From positions 2,914,001-2,978,000 of the forward strand of contig NZ_CAJGZV010000001.1 in assembly GCF_904846065.1 (NCBI RefSeq): 64,000 nucleotides of DNA, in the 5' to 3' direction. This DNA comes from Psychrobacter immobilis. GTDB lineage: Bacteria; Pseudomonadota; Gammaproteobacteria; Pseudomonadales; Moraxellaceae. The notes beneath the pieces are model-generated. The model saw only the letters and a program-made list of their open reading frames with translations. It ran no database searches and was not told where the DNA came from. Each line of letters opens with the position of its first letter. Positions within the stretch are counted from its first letter, which is position 1. Made by a program: the position numbers and the translations under genes. This document shows positions 27,185-35,811 of the stretch, in pieces.

Positions 27185-27461
27185 CAGGTGCTCTCCTTAG
27201 TCAGTATTATTATGCGATTTATATACATTCGATTTGTATGTATACAATATATACGTCAGTAATTTTAATATAAATAATGTATTTATTATCAATCTCTGAT
27301 TAGTCTTAATATTACCAGTCTTAAATGGATTCACAACCGTTGACGCGTATGCTTTGTATTACAAAACGTAGTCACAGCCACACGTGTGCTCTTTACAGCA
27401 GATAGGCTACTGACTATTTTGAAATGAGGAAGGCAGGAATATTATTAGTGCAGAATACGAA

Positions 27462-28460
27462 TCATTGGGAGTTATGATGGACTTCGTTCAATAGATTTTT
27501 TGCATGAAAGGTCAACTTCCAAAGTTCTTGCGAGACGCGAGTGCCATAGGTTGTGAGCTGTATCCAGTTTGCACCCACTAGCTGACGTTGTAGCTGGTTC
27601 AAATCATCTTGAGAAATTTGGCAGCGCGAGACGGCATGGACATTCGGCATCTCTTTTTTGATGTCTTGCTCAGCTTTTGACGCTATCAAGCGATTCACAG
27701 CATTTTGCAAGCCATAGCTCGAAAAGGTCGCTGGTATTTTCATCAAGGCGATCAATATCTCTTGCCATGTCAAGGTCAAGGGTCTGGTAACATCGGTCAG
27801 GTTGCCACCTGCATAAGCTTGAGCGCTATATTGAATATCAAAAGCTTCTAACAATACAATTGGCTTACTCACATCATCAGAGACGAATTCATCAGCAGGT
27901 GGGCTATTTTCCTTTAGCGTTTTGTCAGTAGACAATAGATCTGCAAACCGTTCCGCCACGGTTTGCTTGCTAAATTTAATCATTTCCTCATTAGCTCTCA
28001 GCCATCCACCAACGACCTGATGATTGGTCACTGCGTTATAGTAAGCTTGTACAAGTAATGGCTCAATATCCGTTTCTGTATCATAATAATATATCGTATT
28101 GTCCTGCCGAGTTACCGACTTAATAAATTCTTGCAGTTGACGACTGATACTCGCATCTGGATGATGATTTTTGATTAAGATGAGTAACGGTTTGAGCTTG
28201 GCTTTGGCATTCAAATAGCTCAAATGCATTTGGCTAACGCCATTCCTTTGCACGGTGCCATAACTGTCTCCAATGAGCATCAGTGCATAATCGCAGGAGT
28301 CGATACATTGTCGACCATATAGCGATGCTTTTGGCAATTGGCTCGACACATCATAGGTCAAGAAAGCCCGCGACTGAAAAAATATCGCCAAGCTGTCCAA
28401 GACCAACAATTGATCATTGTCAGCGCATATGATGTGAATATGATAGCGACGGTTTGGCAC
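27462..28460 (-). CDS. DUF4062-like domain protein, unknown function
   Basis: Protein of 332 residues from a GTG start at 28460, five bases after AGAGG; the longer frame to 28517 has no ribosome site. Numbered from that GTG, residues about 5-110 (RYHIHIICAD, QCIDSCDYALMLIGDSYGTV, QMHLSYLNAKAKLKPLLILI) resemble DUF4062: a Rossmann-like fold with an acidic DYxxLxIGDxYG strand and a helix before a PLLxxI strand. The C-terminal half (about 230-330) looks like a winged-helix or helical domain of unknown type. It sits alone before murI (165 bases). DUF4062 proteins often occur with signalling or NTPase domains, not seen here. Function unknown. Confidence 0.6.
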   Translation of the reverse strand: MPNRRYHIHIICADNDQLLVLDSLAIFFQSRAFLTYDVSSQLPKASLYGRQCIDSCDYALMLIGDSYGTVQRNGVSQMHLSYLNAKAKLKPLLILIKNHHPDASISRQLQEFIKSVTRQDNTIYYYDTETDIEPLLVQAYYNAVTNHQVVGGWLRANEEMIKFSKQTVAERFADLLSTDKTLKENSPPADEFVSDDVSKPIVLLEAFDIQYSAQAYAGGNLTDVTRPLTLTWQEILIALMKIPATFSSYGLQNAVNRLIASKAEQDIKKEMPNVHAVSRCQISQDDLNQLQRQLVGANWIQLTTYGTRVSQELWKLTFHAKNLLNEVHHNSQ

Positions 28461-28625
28461 AATCACCTCTAAGCTTAGGTCATGACATAGAATAATATGA
28501 TATAAAATAGAGCACAAATATCTTGTGTTGCACAGCCTAGCATAATCTTATAAAAATAAGCTCAATTTATTTTTAATATATCAATATTATGGTTATGGGT
28601 TTGATATAAACACCTTTAGCTGCGC

Positions 28626-29633
28626 CTATTCAGAATAGTATTGCAAGATGGCGTCTTTACCAAGCAAACGCGCTATTAAAGTACCCAGTTTATCATCGAA
28701 CTTAGTCGCATAAAAAATCAATGGCGGTCGAATGACAACTTTTGTTTTGTTAGTTGTTTCTAAGCAATGATCATCTGATATATTGTCAACCAATGCAGAC
28801 AGCTGGTTTGCAGCCAATAGCTGCTTAACTCGCTCAGCAATGGCTTGTCCAGAATCAACGACCTGCATCGCCAATTGCTGCTGAGCAATCTCATCTAACA
28901 AAAACGTTTTGAAAAATGGATAGTGCGTACAGCCTAGTACCAATTGATCAACGCCATCATGAGCAAATAATGTGAGCTGCTGGCGTAATCTTAAAGCAGT
29001 ATCGTCCTGCTCTGGCATTCCCGCCTCTACCCAAGGTACCAATTGCGGATCAAAATATTTGGTCACTACCGTATTGTTGGGTTTAGCAAAGTGATCGATG
29101 ACCTCATTAAGCAATGTGCCATTCAAGGTAGCTTTAGTCGCTAAAACGACCACGCGACCAGTTTTGCTCGCCGATATGGCGGGCTTTAGCGCCGGGACTA
29201 ATCCGACGATAGGCAGCTGCGGATAACGCCGTCTGGCTGTTTCCAAAGCATAAGCTGAGGCGCTATTACAAGCAATAACAATGAGCTTGCAGCCCTGCTC
29301 ATACAACCAATCAACGGCTGTTAAAGTCAACGCTTCAATATCGGCGCTATCACGATTACCATAAGGCACATTTAAGGTGTCTGCATAATAGACATAACGC
29401 TCAGCAGGCAACTGCTGTGCCAAATGTAGATAAACTGACAGTCCACCGACACCAGAGTCAAACAATCCGATTGGCGCATTGCGCTTTTTATTATTTATAA
29501 CTGTGCCAATATTCGTTTTATGAATGTCAGCTTTAGCATTAGTTGCACTCTCGACATGCTCAACATGTTTACCATCAAAGCTATCTGAGCGCATTTTCAC
29601 CCTATTTAAGCTATTACTTGCAGTAATATCCAT
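28626..29633 (-). CDS. murI: Glutamate racemase
   Basis: Interconverts L- and D-glutamate to feed peptidoglycan synthesis. The core has PIGLFDSGVGGLSVY (substrate Asp-Ser), YYADTLNVPYG, the first catalytic cysteine in IACNSASAYA and the second in GCTHYPFF. The product is 335 residues, about 60 more than common MurI, because of a 50-residue hydrophilic N-terminal extension and extra C-terminal residues. The ATG at 29633 follows GAG at a suitable distance; the GTG one codon earlier is less likely. Confidence 0.93.
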   Translation of the reverse strand: MDITASNSLNRVKMRSDSFDGKHVEHVESATNAKADIHKTNIGTVINNKKRNAPIGLFDSGVGGLSVYLHLAQQLPAERYVYYADTLNVPYGNRDSADIEALTLTAVDWLYEQGCKLIVIACNSASAYALETARRRYPQLPIVGLVPALKPAISASKTGRVVVLATKATLNGTLLNEVIDHFAKPNNTVVTKYFDPQLVPWVEAGMPEQDDTALRLRQQLTLFAHDGVDQLVLGCTHYPFFKTFLLDEIAQQQLAMQVVDSGQAIAERVKQLLAANQLSALVDNISDDHCLETTNKTKVVIRPPLIFYATKFDDKLGTLIARLLGKDAILQYYSE

Positions 29634-29879
29634 CACTACTCTACTGCCATTTTTATATACATATTGTCATCTTTATGCTGTTTGCTGTTTGGCATACTAC
29701 AGTAATTATCTGGTGATTTATCGCTATAGTCGGTTCAATATAATTTGGATACAAGGAGGGCAAGCGAAAGTACTACAAATAGTAGACTAAGCGAGTCTGA
29801 CTCCGTATCTGATTTATATAGGATTGACTATATCTAAGCAGTAAATCATTTGACGGATACATAGCTTTAAGTCCTTACG

Positions 29880-30575
29880 TTAACTGGCTGGCATCGACAG
29901 CTCATAGGATTTTCCGCCACTTTGTAATGTCAGTATCGTCTCACCATTTTGCTCTGTCAATTCGCCAATTTCGGTCAAGTGATAGAAAGTATTACGCCCA
30001 ATAAGTGCGTCCAAACCATTTCTAACGGGCATATAAGGACGTACCTGCATATCCATTGCTGCCTGCTGATCAATCGTATCATTGTCTGTAGGATTATACG
30101 CCTTTAATGTGATGGTGTGCTCATCATCTAAACGCACCACATCGCCAGTCGTCGTGGTAAATTCTAGCCAACGGTTATTGCCTTCGTTGACGATACCGAC
30201 GTCATTGACTAATAAAGGGGCGTCTTCAACTTGGATACGGATTTTCTGTACTGGCGTCTTCAAAAAATATTCAATGATGCCATTATTGTCTTCTTTCCAT
30301 AAAATAGTCGCAAATAAGCTCACCAATGACTCTCTGGTCATTTGCCCGCCTTCATGCCACCACTCGCCATTTGCCTTTATGACCAGATCCATATCGGCCA
30401 CATCTTTTGGGTGCCATTTATCCAATGGTGGGATGGCCCGTCCTTCACGTTTGCCTACGGTAGACTTTAGATACTGACTGAGCGAATCCATATTACTTAG
30501 CTCAGATGGCACGTCTTTTGGCGGTTTAGCTGCCGATTCATCGTTTTGAATTATGTCTTCATTATTGTTATTCAT
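29880..30575 (-). CDS. DUF1285 family protein
   Basis: 231-residue soluble protein. After an acidic 50-residue N-terminal tail come the DUF1285 blocks: RAIPPLDKWHPKDVADMDLV, IKANGEWWHEGGQMTRESLV, SLFATILWKED, the FLKTPVQKIRIQVEDAPLLV block and DVGIV, with the C-terminal part describing a beta-sandwich ending. Function unknown in the family. AAAGGA precedes the start. It is divergent from the ETF oxidoreductase gene. Confidence 0.82.
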   Translation of the reverse strand: MNNNNEDIIQNDESAAKPPKDVPSELSNMDSLSQYLKSTVGKREGRAIPPLDKWHPKDVADMDLVIKANGEWWHEGGQMTRESLVSLFATILWKEDNNGIIEYFLKTPVQKIRIQVEDAPLLVNDVGIVNEGNNRWLEFTTTTGDVVRLDDEHTITLKAYNPTDNDTIDQQAAMDMQVRPYMPVRNGLDALIGRNTFYHLTEIGELTEQNGETILTLQSGGKSYELSMPAS

Positions 30576-30981
30576 CTTATAATCCTTTACTTAGCATTCA
30601 AAGTTTGGCAAATCTATTATTACTATAAATTTTAGTTTCGGGTATGATGAAAACATATCATCTTAGCACCCTCATTAGTTCAATCTTACCTTAACATCGA
30701 TACTCATAAATGCGTATCGTGTTTGTAGGACTTTTCTTTTATAATGAGTAACGATTTTTTATTGAAATGGTCAAGTGGGTGTTGTGTTAATGACACATTT
30801 TACGTGATGTGTTGATATCCTTAAATACCTGGATCTCAACAGTAACATGGTCAATTGATGTCGCAAAAACAGTTTTTATCGGGCAGCCATATGTCTGAGT
30901 AATGTTAGCGCCGCAAGTCTATTATTCAATTGTTAAGCTAATGATGCCCTGAGATAAGCCACTAAAAGTTTAGGAGTAGGT
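30576..30981. other. Divergent intergenic region DUF1285/etfD
   Basis: About 400 bases with the two divergent promoters; no RNA gene or repeat recognised. Confidence 0.4.
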
Positions 30982-32826
30982 ATGCAAGAGCAAGACAATC
31001 AAAAGCCAGTCATTGATAGTGACACTGTGAATACTGACCCATCAGTAGCGACAGAGACGGCAAATCTAGATAAAGCAGAGTCAGCCGTTGTGACCCAAGA
31101 AGTGCCAGCTGAAACAGTCGCTATCGACAAAGCGCCAGAGCCAGTAGTAGAAGCTGTCGCGGCAGAGCCTGAGATTGAACGTGAGTCCATGGAATTTGAC
31201 GTTATCATCGTTGGTGGTGGACCTGCTGGGCTATCTGCTGCTATCCGCCTGCGTCAGCTCGCTATCGCTGCTGGTAATGATGAGTTTATGGTTTGTGTGG
31301 TCGAAAAAGGTTCTGAGTTTGGTGCGCATACTTTATCAGGTGCTGTCATCGAACCACGCGCTTTGAACGAGCTGATACCAGATTGGAAAGAAAAAGGCGC
31401 GCCGCTTAATGTGCCAGCGACCGAAGATCGCTTTTATTATCTAAACTCAGCCACACGCTCTACTAAAGTACCTGACTCGTTGATTCCAGGACCGATGCAC
31501 AACAATGGCAACTATATTGTCTCATTGGGCAATGTGGTGCGCTGGTTGGCGGTACAAGCTGAAGAGCTTGAAGTCATGATGTTCCCAGGATTCCCTGCAG
31601 ATGATATTTTATATAACGACGACGGTTCTGTACGCGGTGTCTTGACGGGCGATATGGGTGTGGCTGCCAATGGCGAAGCCAAGCCTAGCTTTGAGCCAGG
31701 TTATGAGTTACTTGCTAAATACACTATTTTTGCCGAAGGCAGCCGTGGTCATTTAGGTAAGCGCTTAATCAGCCGTTTTGATCTTGATAAAGACTCAGAT
31801 CCTCAGCATTATGGTATCGGTCTAAAAGAGCTGTGGGACGTAGCCCCTGAGAAACACGAGCAAGGCGTGGTCATGCACGGTCTTGGCTGGCCATTGACCG
31901 AAACAGGCTCTACTGGTGGCTGGTGGTTATACTTCGATGAAAACAACCAAGTAAGCTTTGGTCTTGTCGCTGACTTGTCTTACCACAACCCATATATGTC
32001 GCCATTCGATGAGATGCAGCGCCTAAAGACCCATCCTGTCATCAAAAACGTATTGGAAGGCGGCAAGCGTATCTCTTATGGCGCACGTGCTTTGACCAAA
32101 GGTGGCTTAAACTCTCTACCGAAATTCACTTTCCCAGGTGGTGTATTGGTCGGTGATGATGCTGGATTCTTGAACCCTGCTAAAATCAAAGGCACACACA
32201 CATCGATGAAGTCAGGCATGCTAGCCGCCGAAGCCATCTTTGAGGCACTACAGGCCGATCGTCAGCATGATGAAGTGATTGCTTATACCACCATGTATAA
32301 AGAGTCATGGTTGTATCAAGACAACTATGAGTCACGCAACTTTTCGCCTGCAATACATCGCATGGGTCTGTTTATGGGCGGTGCTTTTACCTTTATCGAG
32401 CACAACTTATTAAAAGGTAAAATGCCGCTTACCTTACATGACAGCCTGCCAGATTATGATCAGTTAGAGCGTGCCAATCATGCTTTTCAGCCAACCTATC
32501 TCAAGCCTGATGGCAAACTGGTATTTGACAAGCTGTCATCGGTATTTATCTCTAATACTAATCATGCAGAAGACCAGCCGGTACATTTGAAACTGACTGA
32601 TCCAACGGTACCTGTTTCAATTAACTTACCGCTATATGCTGAGCCTGCTCGTTTATACTGCCCAGCTGGTGTATATGAAATAGTAAAAGATGCGGAAGGA
32701 GCTAAGTTTGTGATCAATGCGCAAAACTGTGTGCATTGTAAAACTTGTGATATCAAAGATCCTTCACAGAATATCACTTGGGTAACGCCAGAAGGTGGCG
32801 GTGGCCCTAACTACCCTAATATGTAA
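30982..32826 (+). CDS. etfD: Electron transfer flavoprotein-ubiquinone oxidoreductase
   Basis: ETF-QO passes electrons from reduced ETF (from fatty and amino acid oxidation) to ubiquinone at the inner membrane. The 614-residue product has the FAD-binding IIVGGGPAGL at 75-84, GAHTLSGAVIEPRAL, GWWLYFDENN, KGTHTSMKSGMLAAEAIFEA, and C-terminal 4Fe-4S ligands Cys560, Cys583, Cys586, Cys589. The first ~70 residues are an extra Ala/Val/Glu-rich low-complexity tail not found in typical bacterial homologues. AGGAG precedes the start. The ETF subunit genes are not in this window. Confidence 0.94.
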   Translation: MQEQDNQKPVIDSDTVNTDPSVATETANLDKAESAVVTQEVPAETVAIDKAPEPVVEAVAAEPEIERESMEFDVIIVGGGPAGLSAAIRLRQLAIAAGNDEFMVCVVEKGSEFGAHTLSGAVIEPRALNELIPDWKEKGAPLNVPATEDRFYYLNSATRSTKVPDSLIPGPMHNNGNYIVSLGNVVRWLAVQAEELEVMMFPGFPADDILYNDDGSVRGVLTGDMGVAANGEAKPSFEPGYELLAKYTIFAEGSRGHLGKRLISRFDLDKDSDPQHYGIGLKELWDVAPEKHEQGVVMHGLGWPLTETGSTGGWWLYFDENNQVSFGLVADLSYHNPYMSPFDEMQRLKTHPVIKNVLEGGKRISYGARALTKGGLNSLPKFTFPGGVLVGDDAGFLNPAKIKGTHTSMKSGMLAAEAIFEALQADRQHDEVIAYTTMYKESWLYQDNYESRNFSPAIHRMGLFMGGAFTFIEHNLLKGKMPLTLHDSLPDYDQLERANHAFQPTYLKPDGKLVFDKLSSVFISNTNHAEDQPVHLKLTDPTVPVSINLPLYAEPARLYCPAGVYEIVKDAEGAKFVINAQNCVHCKTCDIKDPSQNITWVTPEGGGGPNYPNM

Positions 32827-32860
32827 ATATAAACAATATTAGAATTAATCGCTGATACTA

Positions 32861-32897
32861 AAAACCGCCCTTATGAATTCATAAGGGCGGTTTTTTT
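32861..32897. terminator. Bidirectional terminator between etfD and the alanine symporter
   Basis: Perfect palindrome: AACCGCCCTTATG (32863-32875) faces CATAAGGGCGGTT with A/T-runs outside; serves both converging genes. Confidence 0.95.
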
Positions 32898-32939
32898 AAC
32901 TTCGAAACATGAAACAAGTGTATCTTTAATCAGGTGAGA

Positions 32940-34436
32940 TTAATCTGTCCATGCATCACGATTGGCTTCGTTTTTCAGCTTCACAAAGTCATCAGGATTA
33001 AACTTGATTTGATCGCCAGTTTTACCTTCTTTAATCTGACGCTCGTAATCACGCAATATGCGCAGCGCTACGGGTGACAAGATTAAAATAGCCACTAGGT
33101 TAACAAGTGCCATTAGACCCATTGATAAGTCAGCGAAGTTCCATATGGCAGGAAGACTCGCAATAGCACCCACAAATACCATGCCAAGTACCATAAAGCG
33201 GAATATCATGATCATGACTTTGGCATTTTTGGCACCAGAGATGAATTCAAGATTTGACTCACCATAGCTATAATTGGCAATGATAGAGGTGAAAGAGAAG
33301 AAGAAAATAGCAATCGCAACGAAGATAACACCCATATCACCCACATACTGTGAGAGTGCCAACTGAGTCAGCTGAATACCTTCTTGCTCAACACTAGGAT
33401 CGACCACACCGGACAAAATAATAATCGACGCCGTTGCCGTACAAATGACAAGCGTATCCATAAACACACCCAGCATTTGCATAAATCCTTGCACCGCTGG
33501 ATGATCGGGATGACTCTTCGCCGTTGCCGCTGCATTAGGCGCTGAACCCATACCCGCTTCGTTTGAAAACAGACCACGCTTGATACCGTTAATCATTGCC
33601 TGAGCAATACCATAACCAATCACCCCGCCTGCTGCTTGCTCAAAACCAAATGCTGATTTAACAATTAACACAATCGCCGCTGGGAATTGACTAAAATTCG
33701 TCACGATAATGAACAAGGCCAATAAGATATAGAGAATCGCCATAACGGGTACGATTTTACCCGCAATACGAGCAACCGAGCGCAAACCACCGAATACCAC
33801 TGGCGCAACTAATACGACCAATACCAAACCTGTCATCCACGTTGGAACACCAAATGCTTCATTGGTCGCTTGTGCGATGGTATTTGACTGCACGCCATTA
33901 AAGGCTAAACCGAACGCTACTAATAAGCATAATGAGAAAAATATCGCTAGCCAGCGCTGACCGAGACCTTTTTCGATATAATAAGCCGGTCCACCGCGGT
34001 AAACATTGTCATTGTGCGGCACTTTATAGGCTTGTGCTAATGTTGATTCGATAAAACTGGTCGACATACCGACGATCGCAGTCATCCACATCCAAAACAC
34101 GGCACCCGGACCGCCAAGGTAAATCGCGATTGCAACCCCTGCCAAGTTACCCGTACCGACCCGCGCTGCCAATGAGGTCATCAGCGCCTCAAATGAGCTG
34201 ATACCGCCATCTTTACGCCCTTGATTGGACACGCGCAATAGCTGCCACATATGCCCAAAGTGGCGAAACTGAATAAAACGTGTGGCAATGGTAAAATACA
34301 AACCTGCACCAATCAGTACGAACATCAGTAATCCATACCAAGGGTTACTTGCAATCAACCAATCATTGTTGCCCCAAATAATACTGACACCATAATTGAC
34401 GATGCTATTAAACCAACCTGCTATCCCTTCACCCAT
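32940..34436 (-). CDS. Sodium:alanine/glycine symporter (AGCS family)
   Basis: Inner membrane transporter of 498 residues importing alanine or glycine with Na+. Typical AGCS blocks are seen: GLYFTIATRFIQFRHFGHMW, SSFEALMTSLAARVGTGNLA, GPGAVFWMWMTAIVGMSTSF, then the signature GIKRGLFSNEAGMGSAPNAA and HPAVQGFMQMLGVFMDTLVI. About 11 transmembrane helices. GAGAGGA precedes the start. Single-gene unit. Substrate specificity (Ala, Gly or Ser) is not resolved. Confidence 0.92.
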   Translation of the reverse strand: MGEGIAGWFNSIVNYGVSIIWGNNDWLIASNPWYGLLMFVLIGAGLYFTIATRFIQFRHFGHMWQLLRVSNQGRKDGGISSFEALMTSLAARVGTGNLAGVAIAIYLGGPGAVFWMWMTAIVGMSTSFIESTLAQAYKVPHNDNVYRGGPAYYIEKGLGQRWLAIFFSLCLLVAFGLAFNGVQSNTIAQATNEAFGVPTWMTGLVLVVLVAPVVFGGLRSVARIAGKIVPVMAILYILLALFIIVTNFSQFPAAIVLIVKSAFGFEQAAGGVIGYGIAQAMINGIKRGLFSNEAGMGSAPNAAATAKSHPDHPAVQGFMQMLGVFMDTLVICTATASIIILSGVVDPSVEQEGIQLTQLALSQYVGDMGVIFVAIAIFFFSFTSIIANYSYGESNLEFISGAKNAKVMIMIFRFMVLGMVFVGAIASLPAIWNFADLSMGLMALVNLVAILILSPVALRILRDYERQIKEGKTGDQIKFNPDDFVKLKNEANRDAWTD

Positions 34437-35546
34437 ACTGCTATCCTCTCACTTACATTTTATACTGCTAGTATATTTTATGGATTGATGTGATTAATGA
34501 TATTTAAAAATGCTTACTAATCCCTCTGCCTACTCATGAAACAGTAAATACCTGATCAATATACTGGCAAAGTAAATCACTAACATCCTGTCGCTACATT
34601 TTAACTGACTAAAGATTATTTAACTATTTCAAACCTCTATTATAAAATTAAATAATTACGAACTTTTGCAAAGTATTTAGATAAAGATCAAAAAAATATT
34701 TTTTATATGAAATATTGAAGAAAACTTTTGAGACTAGGTACAACAGATAGATTTTAAAACGTATTCATATAAACATCATTCCAAAAAAAATAGTCACTGT
34801 CATAATATTTATTGAGCAAAGTATGGGCTATATTTATAGAATGGATGACTTTTATTGCTAATAATGCTCTAATACCTCTATAAAACTAAATCCTTAATAT
34901 AAATAGGGTTTTAGCACAGCTCCTGAGCAACGGCCGTTTTTTTAGCTGGTCTCTCTAACATAAGTTGACCATGGTTTCCATAAAGCAAACATTTAGTTAC
35001 ATAAAGTAAATAAAATTTATTTATTGTTAATTAAGTCAATATTGTATATATTCCCAATAAGTTCATAAATATTTCTTGCAATACTTATTGGCATGAATAA
35101 CAAGTTGAAATATTAAGACAATATCATCAGGGATGATGAGCATAATAAGACAGAGGACTGTCAATCAATAACGACCCTCCTCCATAAATCCTCATCTCTA
35201 TATACTATAAATCCAGTCATTCTATAGCCCATAAGTCTTGTTAGATGTTTAGGTTATAGTCGACCCACAGCCATATTTTACAATGTAAATTTTTAGCAAA
35301 ATCGAACCACAGAAAAGTATTTTTCGTAGTGCTTTGATTAATAGAAATCTGCTTTTTTTTCGATAATATTGGGTTACTTACTACTGGTTGGTCATTCTGC
35401 TTTATCAGCCTATAAACTGATTTTAGGATTCGTTTATAGACAACGTATCGAACTGTCTTCCATCATGTGATACATGCTAAAGCAAAATAACTTGTCAGGC
35501 TCAAATCAGTAATCTTGTTTTTATGTTAGGCAAAAGGAGTTGTCCT
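34437..35546. other. Long AT-rich intergenic region before the SSS symporter pair
   Basis: About 1.1 kb without a gene I can support, divergent region between the AGCS symporter and the DUF4212/SSS genes. It is very AT-rich. A 9-bp perfect inverted repeat, CCAATAAGT (35054-35062) / ACTTATTGG (35083-35091), with a 20-nt spacer is the only clear structure. Long upstream regions are usual for regulated acetate-type symporters. Confidence 0.4.
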
Positions 35547-35807
35547 ATGGAAAACCACAACGATCCATCCGGTTATTGGCGTGCCAATGTCCGTCTCATT
35601 TTAGGTAGCCTATTTATTTGGGCGCTATGCTCATACGGGTTTGGGATTTTGTTACGTCCTCTCTTAGCAGGTATTAAAATCGGTGGTACCGACTTGGGCT
35701 TTTGGTTTGCTCAGCAAGGATCCATTGGGGTATTTATCGTTTTAATTTTCTTCTACGCTTGGCGTATGAATAAGTTAGATAAACAATACGGCGTAGACGA
35801 GGAATAG
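35547..35807 (+). CDS. DUF4212 small subunit of sodium/solute symporter
   Basis: 86-residue membrane protein beginning MENHNDPSGYWRANVRLI, two hydrophobic helices (about 18-38 and 50-74), the family hallmark of DUF4212, which partners VC_2705-type sodium/solute symporters. The start at 35547 follows AAGGAG; the frame extends eight codons further upstream but without a ribosome site there. Four bases separate its stop from the SSS gene, so they are an operon. Confidence 0.9.
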   Translation: MENHNDPSGYWRANVRLILGSLFIWALCSYGFGILLRPLLAGIKIGGTDLGFWFAQQGSIGVFIVLIFFYAWRMNKLDKQYGVDEE

Positions 35808-35811
35808 CCCC

